From Mesorhizobium atlanticum (lineage in GTDB: Bacteria; Pseudomonadota; Alphaproteobacteria; Rhizobiales; Rhizobiaceae): a stretch of 64,000 nt of DNA. The stretch covers positions 620,001 to 684,000 of the forward strand of contig NZ_QMBQ01000003.1 of NCBI RefSeq assembly GCF_003289965.1, given 5' to 3'. Below the pieces are notes generated by a model. That model saw nothing but the letters and a program-made list of their open reading frames with translations. It did no database searches and was not told the origin of the DNA. Positions 9,159 to 19,853 of the stretch are shown piece after piece; the stretch's first letter is position 1, and every line of letters starts with the position of its first letter. The position numbers were made by a program, and so were the translations under genes.

Positions 9159-9743
9159 ATGGCGTCGCCGATCATCGACTTCCTGCTCACCCGCAATTCC
9201 GCGCCGATCCCGGACCTCAAGGAGCCGGCGCCGAGCGATGCCGAGATCGCGACGATGATCGCGGCCGCCTCGCGCGTTCCCGACCACGGCCGGCTCGAGC
9301 CCTGGCGCTTCATCCTTTATCGCGGTGAGGCGCGCATCGAGATCGGCAAGAAGCTAGCCGCACTTGCCGAGCAGCGCGAGGGGCCGTTGCCGGAGGGCCG
9401 ACGCAACCAGGAACTGGCGCGCTTCTCGCGCGCGCCGCTGGTGATCGGTGTCGTCTCGGTGCCGAAGGAGAATCCGAAGATCCCGCAATGGGAGATGTTC
9501 CTGTCGGGCGGCATGGCGGCCATGAACCTGATGATCGCGGCCAACGCGCTGGGCTTTGGCACCAACATGATCAGCAACTGGTACTCCGATGTGCCGGAGG
9601 GCAGGGCGATCCTCGGGCTCTCGCCGCAGGAGCGCGTCGTCGGCTTCGTTCATATCGGTTCCTACCAGGGCCCGGCGCCGGAGCGGCCACGGCCCGATCC
9701 AGCCAAGCTCTATGCCGACTACACCGGTCCCTGGGCGGGGTGA
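9159..9743 (+). CDS. Nitroreductase family protein (YdjA/RutE-like)
   Basis: A 194-residue flavoprotein of the nitroreductase superfamily, the compact type represented by E. coli YdjA. Seen are the FMN-contact segment RVPDHGRLEPWRF (about residues 42-54) and the later GFGTNMIS-W segment near residues 128-140. These enzymes use NAD(P)H and FMN to reduce nitro groups or quinones. The start ATG has GAGGAG about 10 bases ahead; an in-frame ATG seven codons upstream (9138) is an alternative. It ends 5 bases before the convergent TetR gene. The physiological substrate is unknown. Confidence 0.86.
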   Translation: MASPIIDFLLTRNSAPIPDLKEPAPSDAEIATMIAAASRVPDHGRLEPWRFILYRGEARIEIGKKLAALAEQREGPLPEGRRNQELARFSRAPLVIGVVSVPKENPKIPQWEMFLSGGMAAMNLMIAANALGFGTNMISNWYSDVPEGRAILGLSPQERVVGFVHIGSYQGPAPERPRPDPAKLYADYTGPWAG

Positions 9744-9748
9744 GCGGC

Positions 9749-10510
9749 CTAGGGACGCCGCGAATGAGCGTGGGGCAGCCCACGATCCTTCGATGCGCCC
9801 GCGCCGACCGCCGAATTGGAACGGCGCGCTGTCATGACGGCGCGCACGTAGCCGGGTTCACCGATCCGGATGCTGCCGTCCGGCAGTCCTAGAATGCGGT
9901 CAAGCGCGATCTCGTAGAGCCTGACACGCCTTTCCAGGGCCTGGATCGCGATGTCCATGTCGGCATCGCTGCCGCCGGCGAACGCCTTGGCAACCACATC
10001 GTGGGTGGCCAGGCCGAACTGCATGACGATGTCGGCAACGCCCTCGGGATCGAAAGTCCGGAATGTTCCGTCTTCGACGCCCTGGCGGATGATCTCCACC
10101 AGGATCGGCGAGAAGGACTTGCTCGCGGCTAGGTTGATGCGGTGGAAAAGCACCAGGTTTTCCGCGCGAAACAACGTCTCGAAAAGCGCCCATGCTTCCG
10201 GCGCGGTTTCGATCTTGGCCTGGCGCGACTGCGCCAGGAGCGCGTTCAGGCGCCCAAGCGGATCAAGGTCCGGATCGTCGAGAATCTTCTGGACACCGGC
10301 CAGTGCCTGCCTGGCGAAACGCTCCGCCAATGCCTCCAGCAGGGCCTCCTTGGAGGCGAAATAATGATAGAAGGCGCCCTTTGAGACGCCGGCGGCCGCG
10401 ATGACGTCGTTGAGGCTCGCTTTGTCGTAGCCGTGCGTCAGGAACAGGGCCTGGGCATGGTCCAGCAGTTCTTCGCGCCTGATGTCCGGATGCTTGATGA
10501 TGCGAGGCAT
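9749..10510 (-). CDS. TetR/AcrR-family transcriptional regulator
   Basis: A 253-residue repressor-type regulator. Residues about 8-55 form the TetR DNA-binding domain (RREELLDHAQALFLTHGYDK, then the helix-turn-helix AAAGVSKGAFYHYFASKEAL). The rest is a ligand-binding helical domain, with a C-terminal tail longer than usual. It is divergent from the isoprenylcysteine-methyltransferase-like gene, and the 135-base gap holds a long palindrome over a sigma70-like promoter, which strongly suggests that it represses that gene and itself. The ligand is not predictable. Confidence 0.9.
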   Translation of the reverse strand: MPRIIKHPDIRREELLDHAQALFLTHGYDKASLNDVIAAAGVSKGAFYHYFASKEALLEALAERFARQALAGVQKILDDPDLDPLGRLNALLAQSRQAKIETAPEAWALFETLFRAENLVLFHRINLAASKSFSPILVEIIRQGVEDGTFRTFDPEGVADIVMQFGLATHDVVAKAFAGGSDADMDIAIQALERRVRLYEIALDRILGLPDGSIRIGEPGYVRAVMTARRSNSAVGAGASKDRGLPHAHSRRP

Positions 10511-10562
10511 AGCGAACCTTGTGCATGCGGCGGCCGTTCTCGTCCAGAGTGCCGGGCGTGCC

Positions 10563-10603
10563 TTGAGTTGTAGACCATCGGTCGGTATAATAGACCGACG
10601 GTC
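10563..10603 (+). promoter_or_regulatory. Promoter with overlapping TetR-type operator
   Basis: TTGAGT (10563-10568) and TATAAT (10586-10591) are exactly 17 bases apart and precede the methyltransferase-like gene. A 31-base imperfect palindrome, GACCATCGGTC through GACCGACGGTC (10573-10603), covers the spacer and -10. An operator placed here would block RNA polymerase, as expected for the adjacent divergent TetR protein. The palindrome and promoter are read directly; the pairing with this regulator is inferred from position. Confidence 0.65.
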
Positions 10604-10645
10604 GAATTCGACCAATAGCGGCGGGGACGTCACGGAAGGTTGGTC

Positions 10646-11320
10646 ATGATCTCGAGATTGGTTTTCCAGACATTCGTATGGTTCGGCGTCATGGGGGCGC
10701 TGATGTTTCTGTCGGCCGGCACGCTGCACTGGACCGCAGCCTGGGTGTACATAGTCGTGATGGTCGGACTGAGCCTTACCATGGGCGTGGCACTCGCCCG
10801 GCGCGATCCAGGCCTGATGAACGAACGCCTTCGCCCTCCGATCCAGAAGAACCAGACAGCGGCCGACAAGATATTGCTGAGCATATTGCTGGCCGGTATC
10901 TTCGCCTGGCTCGCCCTGATGGGGCTCGACTACCGTTTCGGCTGGTCGGAAACTCCCGTCTGGGTGCAGGTGGTCGGCATGCTGGTCCTGCTCGTCGGCA
11001 TCTGGATCTGCTATCTCACGATGCTGGAAAACAGTTTCGCGGCGCCTGTCGTGAAGATCCAGGACGAGCGTGGACAGAAGGTGATCACCACCGGTCCATA
11101 CGGCTATGTCCGCCACCCCATGTATGCGGGCGCCATACTTTATTTCGCCGGCACCGCGCTGCTGCTTGGTTCCTGGTGGGGGCTGGCATTGGTCCTCGTC
11201 TTCATCGTCCTGCTCGCCATCCGCACCTTCATCGAGGAAAAGACCTTGCGGACCGGGCTGCGGGGCTATGACGATTATGCCGCGCGCGTCCGCTACAAAC
11301 TGATCCCGATGGTCTGGTAA
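10646..11320 (+). CDS. Isoprenylcysteine carboxyl methyltransferase-like membrane protein
   Basis: A 224-residue integral membrane protein with about five hydrophobic segments. The C-terminal half carries the ICMT/phospholipid-methyltransferase signature TTGPYGYVRHPMYAG (about residues 151-165) and a later E-E-K-x-L near residue 197, which bind SAM. Bacterial members methylate small lipophilic or as yet unknown substrates; protein prenylation is absent in bacteria, so ICMT activity in the strict sense is unlikely. GGAAGG lies 6 bases ahead of the ATG. It is controlled, by inference, by the divergent TetR regulator and ends 2 bases from the convergent lyase gene. Confidence 0.82.
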   Translation: MISRLVFQTFVWFGVMGALMFLSAGTLHWTAAWVYIVVMVGLSLTMGVALARRDPGLMNERLRPPIQKNQTAADKILLSILLAGIFAWLALMGLDYRFGWSETPVWVQVVGMLVLLVGIWICYLTMLENSFAAPVVKIQDERGQKVITTGPYGYVRHPMYAGAILYFAGTALLLGSWWGLALVLVFIVLLAIRTFIEEKTLRTGLRGYDDYAARVRYKLIPMVW

Positions 11321-11322
11321 TC

Positions 11323-12204
11323 TCAGGCAGATGTGCCCAATGCCTTGGCGCGGGCCAGCAGCCTTTCGGCCAGCCGCAGATGCGGCCGGTCATACATCTT
11401 GCCGTCGATGCCGACGACGCCCGGGTTTCCCGCCGCCGCGAAGGCATCGACGATCGCCCGAGACCGCTCGACCGCTTCGGCGGATGGCGTGAAGGCGGCG
11501 TTGATGACCGGCACCTGCGCCGGATGGATCGCCATCTTGCCGGCGAAGCCGTCGCGCTCGGCCTCGCGGCATTCTTTCTCGAAGGTGGCCATGTCGCGGA
11601 AATCGGGAAAGACGGTGTCGATGGCAGCGACTTCCGCCGCGCCAGCCGCCAGGATGGTCATGGTGCGCGCCAGGCGAAACACGTCGGTATAGCGGCCGTT
11701 CTCGTCGCGAGCCGCGCGCGCGCCGATCGCGGCGGACAAGTCCTCCGCGCCCCAGGTCAGGCCGGCAAGCCGTGCGCTGGTTCCGGCATAGCTGGCCGCC
11801 GCCAGCACGCCCGCCGCGGTCTCGGTGATGATCGGCAGGATTCTTATAGCGCCGTCCGGCAGCCCGTTTTCGGCTTCATGCACCCGCAGCTTCGCCGCCA
11901 GCTGCTGGACGTCCTGCCCGCTGTTCGACTTGGGCAGCATTATGCCGTCGGGCTTTGCCGGGACAAGAGCCGCGAGATCGTCGCCGGTGAGTCCGGTGGA
12001 AAGGTCATTGACCCGGACAAAGACGGCGGGACCTGTCCGGTGTCTTTTGTCGGAGATGAAACCGGCCGCGGTCGCGCGCGCCGCAGCCTTGTTCGCGCCG
12101 GCGACGGAATCCTCGAGATCGACGATGACCACGTCGGCGCCGGCTCCGAATCCCTTTTCCAGCTTGCGCTCGGAATCGCCGGGCACGAACAGCAGCGAGC
12201 GCAT
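11323..12204 (-). CDS. HpcH/HpaI (citrate lyase beta-like) CoA-ester lyase
   Basis: A 293-residue protein of the CitE/malyl-CoA lyase group. Motifs: RSLLFVPGDSERKLEK at the N-terminus, VIVDLEDSV with metal-binding acidic residues near position 30, FVRVND near 67, IITETAAGVL near 125 and the GAEDLSA-IG loop near 148. Family members cleave or form malyl-CoA, methylmalyl-CoA or citramalyl-CoA using Mg2+. Its start codon overlaps the stop of the MaoC gene by one base, so the two are translationally coupled and probably act on the same acyl-CoA. Which substrate is used is not decidable here. Confidence 0.88.
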   Translation of the reverse strand: MRSLLFVPGDSERKLEKGFGAGADVVIVDLEDSVAGANKAAARATAAGFISDKRHRTGPAVFVRVNDLSTGLTGDDLAALVPAKPDGIMLPKSNSGQDVQQLAAKLRVHEAENGLPDGAIRILPIITETAAGVLAAASYAGTSARLAGLTWGAEDLSAAIGARAARDENGRYTDVFRLARTMTILAAGAAEVAAIDTVFPDFRDMATFEKECREAERDGFAGKMAIHPAQVPVINAAFTPSAEAVERSRAIVDAFAAAGNPGVVGIDGKMYDRPHLRLAERLLARAKALGTSA

Positions 12205-12656
12205 CAGGCCGCCTTCTTCAGCATCATCGCCTGCCTGGTGCATTTGGCGACAAGAACGTCGTTTTGATTGTAGGCGCGGTGCTCGAACTCGACGATGCCG
12301 CGATCGGGTTTCGATTTGGACTCGCGCACGGAGACAACCGTCGTCTCGACCCGGATAGTGTCGCCGTGGAAGACGGGATGCGGGAACACCGTTTCCTTCA
12401 TGCCGAGATTGGCGACGGTGGTGCCGACGGTGATGTCGTTTACCGAGATGCCGATCATCAGGCCCAGCGTGAACAGCGAATTGACCAGCGGCTTGCCCCA
12501 TTCGGTTTTCGCGGCGAAGTCGAAATCGATGTGCAAGGGCTGCGGGTTCAGCGTCATGACTGAAAACAGCATGTTGTCGCTCTCGGTCACAGTCTTGCGC
12601 AGCGTGTGGTGGAAGATATGGCCGACGGCAAACTCTTCCAGATAAAGCCCGGCCAT
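12204..12656 (-). CDS. MaoC-family dehydratase (hot-dog fold)
   Basis: A 150-residue single hot-dog-domain protein of the MaoC type, which hydrates enoyl-CoA thioesters. The catalytic-type aspartate/histidine region reads NPQPLHIDFDFA (about residues 36-47), followed by GLMIGISVNDI and a C-terminal H-RAYNQ strand. An excellent GGAGGAGA ribosome site lies 6-7 bases ahead of the ATG. At 150 residues it is much shorter than the two-domain mesaconyl-CoA hydratase (about 340), so that specific name is not used. It is the first gene of a two-gene unit with the CoA-ester lyase. Confidence 0.86.
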   Translation of the reverse strand: MAGLYLEEFAVGHIFHHTLRKTVTESDNMLFSVMTLNPQPLHIDFDFAAKTEWGKPLVNSLFTLGLMIGISVNDITVGTTVANLGMKETVFPHPVFHGDTIRVETTVVSVRESKSKPDRGIVEFEHRAYNQNDVLVAKCTRQAMMLKKAA

Positions 12657-12807
12657 GATCGATCTCCTCCAATTCCACCGCTTGATAGGCGTTGCCTGAG
12701 CGTCCATCAAGCCGGTTAAGAAACATGGTGAACCGTTCGTAAACCATTTCCAGCCTACCGTTGATAACGGGGCCGGGGACATTCCGGCAGGGGCGCAGCT
12801 GGTCGGC

Positions 12808-13929
12808 ATGGTTGTTTCGCACTTTCTAAAATGGATTGATACGGCAAGGGTTTCCGAGCGCGCCGCCGCCGCGAGCGCGCTGGCGCGCGCCTACATCAAT
12901 TCCGATCTGCCGTTCGAGGATCGCTGCGCCGCCGAGGCGGCGCTGACGCTACTTCTCGACGACGCTTCCGCCAAGGTGCGCCTGGCGCTCGCCGAGGCGC
13001 TGTCGATGAGCCATCACGCGCCGCCGCAGGTGATCAGCGCCCTGGCTGCCGATCAACCGGAAGTGGCGGCGCTGGTGCTGGCGCGTTCGCCGCTGCTTAC
13101 CGATGCCGATCTTGTCGAGCGCGTCGCGTGCGGCCAGAAAGCGACGCAGACGCTGATCGCCAACCGCCCGGTGGTCTCGATGTCGCTGGCGGCGGCAATC
13201 GCCGAGATCGGGGAACCGGAAGCCTGTGCCGCGCTGGTCGGGAACAGCGGCGCGGAGATCGCTTCGCTCAGCTTCCGCCGCATGGCCGAGCGTCATGGTC
13301 ATCTGCCGCTGGTGCGCGAGGCGCTGATCGCCGATCGACGCCTGCCGGCCGACTGCCGGCATATGCTGCTGGTCAAGCTCGGCGAGTCGCTGAAGGGGTC
13401 GCCGCTGGTGCTGGCCATGATGGGCGCGGCGCGCGCCGATCGCGTCATGCGCGATGCCTGCGTAAAGGCCTCGGTGACGCTGATCGAGGGAACGCGCATG
13501 GAAGAGCATGCCGCGCTGATCGAGCATCTGAGACTGCGCGGCGACCTCACCGCCAGCTTCATCATCCGCACCATTGCCCATGGCAAGGTCGACTTCTTCG
13601 GTTCGACGCTGGTGGCGCTTGCCCGACAGTCCGAGCAGCGGGTAACGGCGCTTCTGGCCGGCGGGCACGACGTGGCGCTGCAGGCGCTGTTCCGCAGCGC
13701 CGGGCTCGCGCCGGCCACACATGCCGTCATCCTGCGCGCGCTCAAGATCTGGCGCGAGGTTGCCAATGGCCGACGTGTCGCCGGCGTGCAGGAAGTGAGC
13801 TGGCTGATGCTGAAGGAACTCGGCGGCCAATCGGCCGAGGGCGATCTTGCCGGGCTGGTGAAGTCGATCCATCTCGACGCGCTGCGCGAAAACGCGCGCG
13901 GACATGCGCTGGCGATTGCGGCGGCCTAG
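12808..13929 (+). CDS. DUF2336 domain-containing protein
   Basis: A 373-residue, helix-rich protein matching the alphaproteobacterial DUF2336 family, whose members look like HEAT-repeat-type scaffolds. The N-terminal half has repeated pairs of helices (for example SERAAAASALARAYIN, then DDASAKVRLALAEALS and a further ADQPEVAALVLARS), consistent with armadillo/HEAT repeats. There is no signal peptide or membrane segment. Function is unknown, although members are often found near signalling or cell-cycle genes. It is divergent from the MaoC unit and 20 bases from the convergent VOC gene. Confidence 0.8.
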   Translation: MVVSHFLKWIDTARVSERAAAASALARAYINSDLPFEDRCAAEAALTLLLDDASAKVRLALAEALSMSHHAPPQVISALAADQPEVAALVLARSPLLTDADLVERVACGQKATQTLIANRPVVSMSLAAAIAEIGEPEACAALVGNSGAEIASLSFRRMAERHGHLPLVREALIADRRLPADCRHMLLVKLGESLKGSPLVLAMMGAARADRVMRDACVKASVTLIEGTRMEEHAALIEHLRLRGDLTASFIIRTIAHGKVDFFGSTLVALARQSEQRVTALLAGGHDVALQALFRSAGLAPATHAVILRALKIWREVANGRRVAGVQEVSWLMLKELGGQSAEGDLAGLVKSIHLDALRENARGHALAIAAA

Positions 13930-13948
13930 GGTACGTCTTATTCAGGTC

Positions 13949-14386
13949 TTAGCCGAGTTCCTGAGCGAGGCCGATGAGAAGCCCTTCAGGTCCGCGTATG
14001 TAGCAGAGCCGATAAACATCCTGATAGCGGACCACCTCGCCGACGAGCTCGGCACCGCGCTTGCGGAGCCTCGCCAGCGTGTCGTCGATGTCGTCCACGG
14101 TGAACATGACGCGGAGATAGCCCAGGGCGTTCACCGGGGCATTGCGGTGATCCGCCACGACCGGTGGCCTGAGGAATCGGGACAGTTCCAGCCGGCTATG
14201 GCCGTCCGGCGTGCGCATCATGGCGATCTCGACATGCTGGTCGCCCAGTCCGGTGACACGTCCGGCCCATTCTCCTTCGATCGTGGCTCGCCCTTCAAGT
14301 TCAAGGCCGAGCTCGCGAAAGAAATCAATCGTCCCGTTGAGGTCTTCGACGACGATTCCGACGTTGTCCATCCGTTTGAGCGCCAT
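13949..14386 (-). CDS. VOC-family (glyoxalase/bleomycin resistance-like) protein
   Basis: A 145-residue vicinal-oxygen-chelate protein with two beta-alpha-beta-beta-beta modules: the first opens DNVGIVVEDLNGTIDFF, the second LRVMFTVDDIDDTLARL. Candidate metal-site residues include the glutamates in VEIAMM and RLELSRF. Such proteins range from lyases and dioxygenases to antibiotic-binding proteins; nothing here selects one. The ribosome site (AGG) is weak. It lies 85 bases upstream of the FUSC transporter start side's neighbour end and is read in the same direction as that gene, so co-transcription is possible. Confidence 0.85.
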   Translation of the reverse strand: MALKRMDNVGIVVEDLNGTIDFFRELGLELEGRATIEGEWAGRVTGLGDQHVEIAMMRTPDGHSRLELSRFLRPPVVADHRNAPVNALGYLRVMFTVDDIDDTLARLRKRGAELVGEVVRYQDVYRLCYIRGPEGLLIGLAQELG

Positions 14387-14471
14387 GTGTCCAACCTGAA
14401 AAGTGTCAACCAATCCAACAAGGAACCATTTCCAAACCGGTCGGACTGAAACGCGACACTGCCCGAATTGT

Positions 14472-16553
14472 TCAAGCGCGGCCCTTGGCAAAGAATTCCG
14501 GATAGTCCTCCATCGCCGCGGCAACGATGCGCAGCGAGGCGGCGATCCGCAGCATTTCGAGCCGATCGCTGCGTTCGCCGATGCTGGCCGCATATTGCCT
14601 TGCCACCGCGATGGTCGCGGTCTGCGGCTCGCCCGGCCGCCGGAACAACAATTCGCGCGCCAGGCCGCGTAGAAAATTGCCGATGGATTCGACTGTCTCG
14701 CGCGGCACGGCGGAATTCAGTTGCGCATGGCGCAATCGCAGCACCTCCAGCCCGACGGTGACGGCGGCGATGCTGCCGCCAAGAATGGGCTCGCCCCTGC
14801 GGCCCGTTCGCTGCACCTGCGGCATCAGCTGGTTGATCCGGTCATAGGCGAGGCTTTCGAAGGCCGAACGCCGAGGTATCCGCTCATGCAGGCAAAGCCG
14901 CGCCAGATCCTCGCGCATCGCCTGCGAGATACGCGCCACGGTGACCCAAGGGTCGGCGGGCAGCACGACGATGAAGACGCCGATGGCGATCAGGATGCCG
15001 ACCAGGATCGAGGCCGAGCCCGCGAAGAACGGCCCGGGATCATAGATCATCTGCTGATGCGGGCTGAGGAAGGCGAGGAAGTTGATGGCGAAAGCGGTGG
15101 CGATGCCGACATGACGTGGATTGGCCATGCCGAGCGCCGCAGGCACCAGGATCGGCACCACGAAGAGCGTGAACCAGCCGAAGCCGGGCAGCGCCGGCAG
15201 CGCGACCTGGCCCACCAGAAAGGCAAAGGGCAGCGCGATCAAGGTGCCGGTGAAGAAACCCCAAGCCGACTGCACGGGATCGGGACGCGCCGCGAACAGG
15301 CTGGAGACGACCGCGACGAGGATGACGGTGCCGGCCGCTTCCGACCATTTGGTCGTCAGCCAGAAGACCGCGACGAGCAGCGTCGCGAGCCCGGCGCGCA
15401 CGGCGTTGCGCCATGCGGCCTGATAGTCGCGGTGGACGACGAGCGCCGGCTGGCTTCGCTCATTCGATTTCCGGGAGATAGGCGAGCGAAGCGCATCGAG
15501 GCCGTCCAACACCTGCTTCAGCGCTTCGGCAAAATCGCCGGCAATGGTGAGGCGGGTGATGGTGCCCACCTTGTCCTCGGCGCCATCGATTGTACCGGCA
15601 TCGTTGGGTAGCGCCGGCACCTCTCTGGCCTTGCTGGCGATCGCATCGAGCCGCGCCACCCAGGGGCCCGTGTCGTCGAGCGCGCCGGGTGTCGCCGCCA
15701 GCTCGCCGACAAAGGCTTTCAAGTCGCGTCGCATGGGGATGAGCGCCGCATTCTTCGGCGCGCGGTGGCTGTGCAGTGTACGGGCCGCCGACAGCGCCCA
15801 CAGAAGCTGACCGATGGTGCGCCTCACCGGGTGGGCGCGGGGCGCGAAACTCGGCGCTTCCAGCCGCGCATAGGTGCGCATTTCAGCGAGCGTCTGGGCG
15901 TCGGTGATCAGCTTGCGCTGGAGCGCGGCAAGGCTTGCCGGATCGCCGCCGGAAAAGGCCCCGGACGCATATTCCGCGAGGTCGAGGATGCTGCGCTTCA
16001 GCCTGGAAATGATGGCGTCGGCCGCGAGCTTGGGCAGGATCAGCCGGCTGGTGACGCCGGCGCAGACGATGCCAAGCACGATCTCGGCGCAGCGCGCGAT
16101 TGCCAGGTCGACGACCACATGCGGCTGTCCAAGCGCCGGCAGGCTGATGATCATCGCCGTGTAGCCGGCAAGCGCCGCGCCATAGGCCTCCGGGTTGCGC
16201 AGCAGCGAGGATACGAGCGTGCAGATGCCGATCCAGAGCGCCAGGAGAGTGACCAGCAGCCAGGGATTGCTACCGGACAGTGACGTGATGCCCACAGCGG
16301 CCAGGCCGCCGGCCAGCGTGCCGAGCAGCCGGTAGAAGCCCTTCGCCAGCACCATTCCGGCCACCGGCTGGGCGACGATGAACACCGTCATCATCGCCCA
16401 TTGCGGATGGTCGAGCTTCAACGCGTAGGCAACAAGCAGCGCGATCAGCCCGGCCGAAACCGTGCGCAGGGCAAAAATCCAGTCCGAACGGGTCGGCTGC
16501 GTCAGACCGCTTAGCGGTGTCTCGACAAGCTCTTTCAGACGCGTCCAGGTCAC
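14472..16553 (-). CDS. FUSC-family inner-membrane transporter (fusaric acid resistance/AaeB-like)
   Basis: A 693-residue protein with the duplicated FUSC layout: about six membrane helices between residues 25 and 175, a soluble helical region to about 370, then a second membrane block from about 375 to 520 and a cytosolic C-terminal domain. Family members such as AaeB export aromatic acids with a membrane-fusion partner. No fusion protein or outer-membrane channel is adjacent. Translation starts at GTG (the preceding ATG runs straight into a stop), with GGAG about 7 bases ahead. Substrate unknown. Confidence 0.86.
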   Translation of the reverse strand: MTWTRLKELVETPLSGLTQPTRSDWIFALRTVSAGLIALLVAYALKLDHPQWAMMTVFIVAQPVAGMVLAKGFYRLLGTLAGGLAAVGITSLSGSNPWLLVTLLALWIGICTLVSSLLRNPEAYGAALAGYTAMIISLPALGQPHVVVDLAIARCAEIVLGIVCAGVTSRLILPKLAADAIISRLKRSILDLAEYASGAFSGGDPASLAALQRKLITDAQTLAEMRTYARLEAPSFAPRAHPVRRTIGQLLWALSAARTLHSHRAPKNAALIPMRRDLKAFVGELAATPGALDDTGPWVARLDAIASKAREVPALPNDAGTIDGAEDKVGTITRLTIAGDFAEALKQVLDGLDALRSPISRKSNERSQPALVVHRDYQAAWRNAVRAGLATLLVAVFWLTTKWSEAAGTVILVAVVSSLFAARPDPVQSAWGFFTGTLIALPFAFLVGQVALPALPGFGWFTLFVVPILVPAALGMANPRHVGIATAFAINFLAFLSPHQQMIYDPGPFFAGSASILVGILIAIGVFIVVLPADPWVTVARISQAMREDLARLCLHERIPRRSAFESLAYDRINQLMPQVQRTGRRGEPILGGSIAAVTVGLEVLRLRHAQLNSAVPRETVESIGNFLRGLARELLFRRPGEPQTATIAVARQYAASIGERSDRLEMLRIAASLRIVAAAMEDYPEFFAKGRA

Positions 16554-16593
16554 ATTCGTCTCCGTATAGGAGTCTTTATGGACCCTTCCGCGA

Positions 16594-18648
<2,055 letters not shown>

Positions 18649-18714
18649 GCGAGGTCTAGCGTCCGGTAATGCGAATCAAGTCTCGATACTGCCACGCTTT
18701 TGGCGGGCGAACGA

Positions 18715-18729
18715 GTTCCTGTTCCGTTC
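18715..18729 (-). promoter_or_regulatory. Candidate LexA (SOS) box upstream of parE
   Basis: GTTC-CTGTTCC-GTTC is a perfect match to the direct-repeat LexA motif of Alphaproteobacteria (GTTC-N7-GTTC). It sits 66 bases ahead of parE and 152 bases ahead of the divergent cpaB. Binding is inferred from the motif; parE is, as I recall, among the genes reported in alphaproteobacterial LexA regulons. Confidence 0.6.
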
Positions 18730-18881
18730 AGGGATAAAACTGTCTCTTATTCCAAAACCATTCGATAACCAAGCCGGCCGAAATAGGGCGGCCCGTGCGG
18801 CCCGCTGTTCCTTATTCTTTAACATTAACGCCTAGCGTGAGGCCCAACCAACAAAAGACCACGGGCGTCAGGGGTTTCATT

Positions 18882-19823
18882 GTGAGGGGCAGGGTCATAA
18901 CCATGATCGGTATCGCCGCCGTCTTCGGCGCGATCTCGATCTTTGCGGCGGACTTCTGGGTCAAGAGCCAGGCAAAGGCTCAGCCCGAGGTCAAGGTCGT
19001 CACGGTCGAAGCTCCGCAGCAGCCCAAGGTCGAGTTCAAAACCATCGTGGTGGCTCAGGCGCCGCTGCGCTACGGAATGGAGCTCGGACGACCACAACTC
19101 GCCGAGATTCCGTGGCCACAGGATTCCCTGCCGCAAGGCGCTTTCCCGACGATCGACAAGCTGCTTGCCGATGGCAGCCGCGTCGTGCTGTCGCCGATCG
19201 AGGTCAACGAACCGGTGCTGCTGACCAAACTGTCGGGACCGAACGGTCGCGCCACCCTTTCCAACATGCTGTCGCCCGGGATGCGGGCCGTCACCATCCG
19301 CACCGACGAGATCGCCGGCGTCGGCGGCTTCGTCACGCCGGGAGACCGGGTCGACGTCGTGCTGACGCGCGATGCCGGCGACATCCAGGAAGTATCCAAG
19401 AATGCTCAAGGGGCAGCCGGCTCGACGGTAACGTCCGAGGTCGTTGTCTCCGACGCCAAGGTGCTTTCGGTCGGTCAGGGCGCCGACGAGCGCAAGACCG
19501 AGCCGCAGGTCGCCAATTCCGTGACCCTCGAAGTCACCGACGAAGGGGCGCAGAAGGTGGCGTTGGCTCGCACCGTCGGCACGCTGTCGTTGTCGCTGCG
19601 GTCCGCCGCCGACGCAACCACCGGCAATGGAGGGATCACGACCATCTCGTCCTTCGGCGGTTCGGTCGCCGCAAAAGCACAGGCGAGCGCCGCCTCGCTT
19701 GTCAGCGCCGCGACGAAGGAATCCGACGAGCCGAAATTCAAGACGGTGATCGTGACGCGCGGCGAGAAGGTCGAGGAATACAAGGTTCCTTCACGGGAAG
19801 CGCCGCAGGAACTGCAGCAATAG
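18882..19823 (+). CDS. cpaB: Flp/Tad pilus assembly protein CpaB
   Basis: A 313-residue periplasmic pilus assembly protein (RcpC/CpaB family) with one N-terminal membrane anchor (MIGIAAVFGAISIFAADFWV). It then has a SAF-type domain (VAQAPLRYGMELGRPQLAEIPWP, about residues 59-81) and the MRAVTIRTDEIAGVGGFVTPGDRVDVVL block typical of CpaB. I chose GTG at 18882 because AGGGG lies 7 bases ahead; ATG at 18903 is an alternative giving 306 residues. First gene of the pilus operon, divergent from parE. It is thought to help organise the secretin CpaC. Confidence 0.9.
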   Translation: MRGRVITMIGIAAVFGAISIFAADFWVKSQAKAQPEVKVVTVEAPQQPKVEFKTIVVAQAPLRYGMELGRPQLAEIPWPQDSLPQGAFPTIDKLLADGSRVVLSPIEVNEPVLLTKLSGPNGRATLSNMLSPGMRAVTIRTDEIAGVGGFVTPGDRVDVVLTRDAGDIQEVSKNAQGAAGSTVTSEVVVSDAKVLSVGQGADERKTEPQVANSVTLEVTDEGAQKVALARTVGTLSLSLRSAADATTGNGGITTISSFGGSVAAKAQASAASLVSAATKESDEPKFKTVIVTRGEKVEEYKVPSREAPQELQQ

Positions 19824-19853
19824 CCGGTGGGGACCGGCGGGGACAGGGACAAC

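Noticed and set aside
12714..12734. GGTTAAGAAACATGGTGAACC as a CtrA site upstream of the DUF2336 gene
   Set aside because: It has only one TTAA half-site and the second is absent at the required distance.
18819..18829. TTAACATTAAC ahead of cpaB as a CtrA box
   Set aside because: The two TTAA units are 2 bases apart instead of 7.
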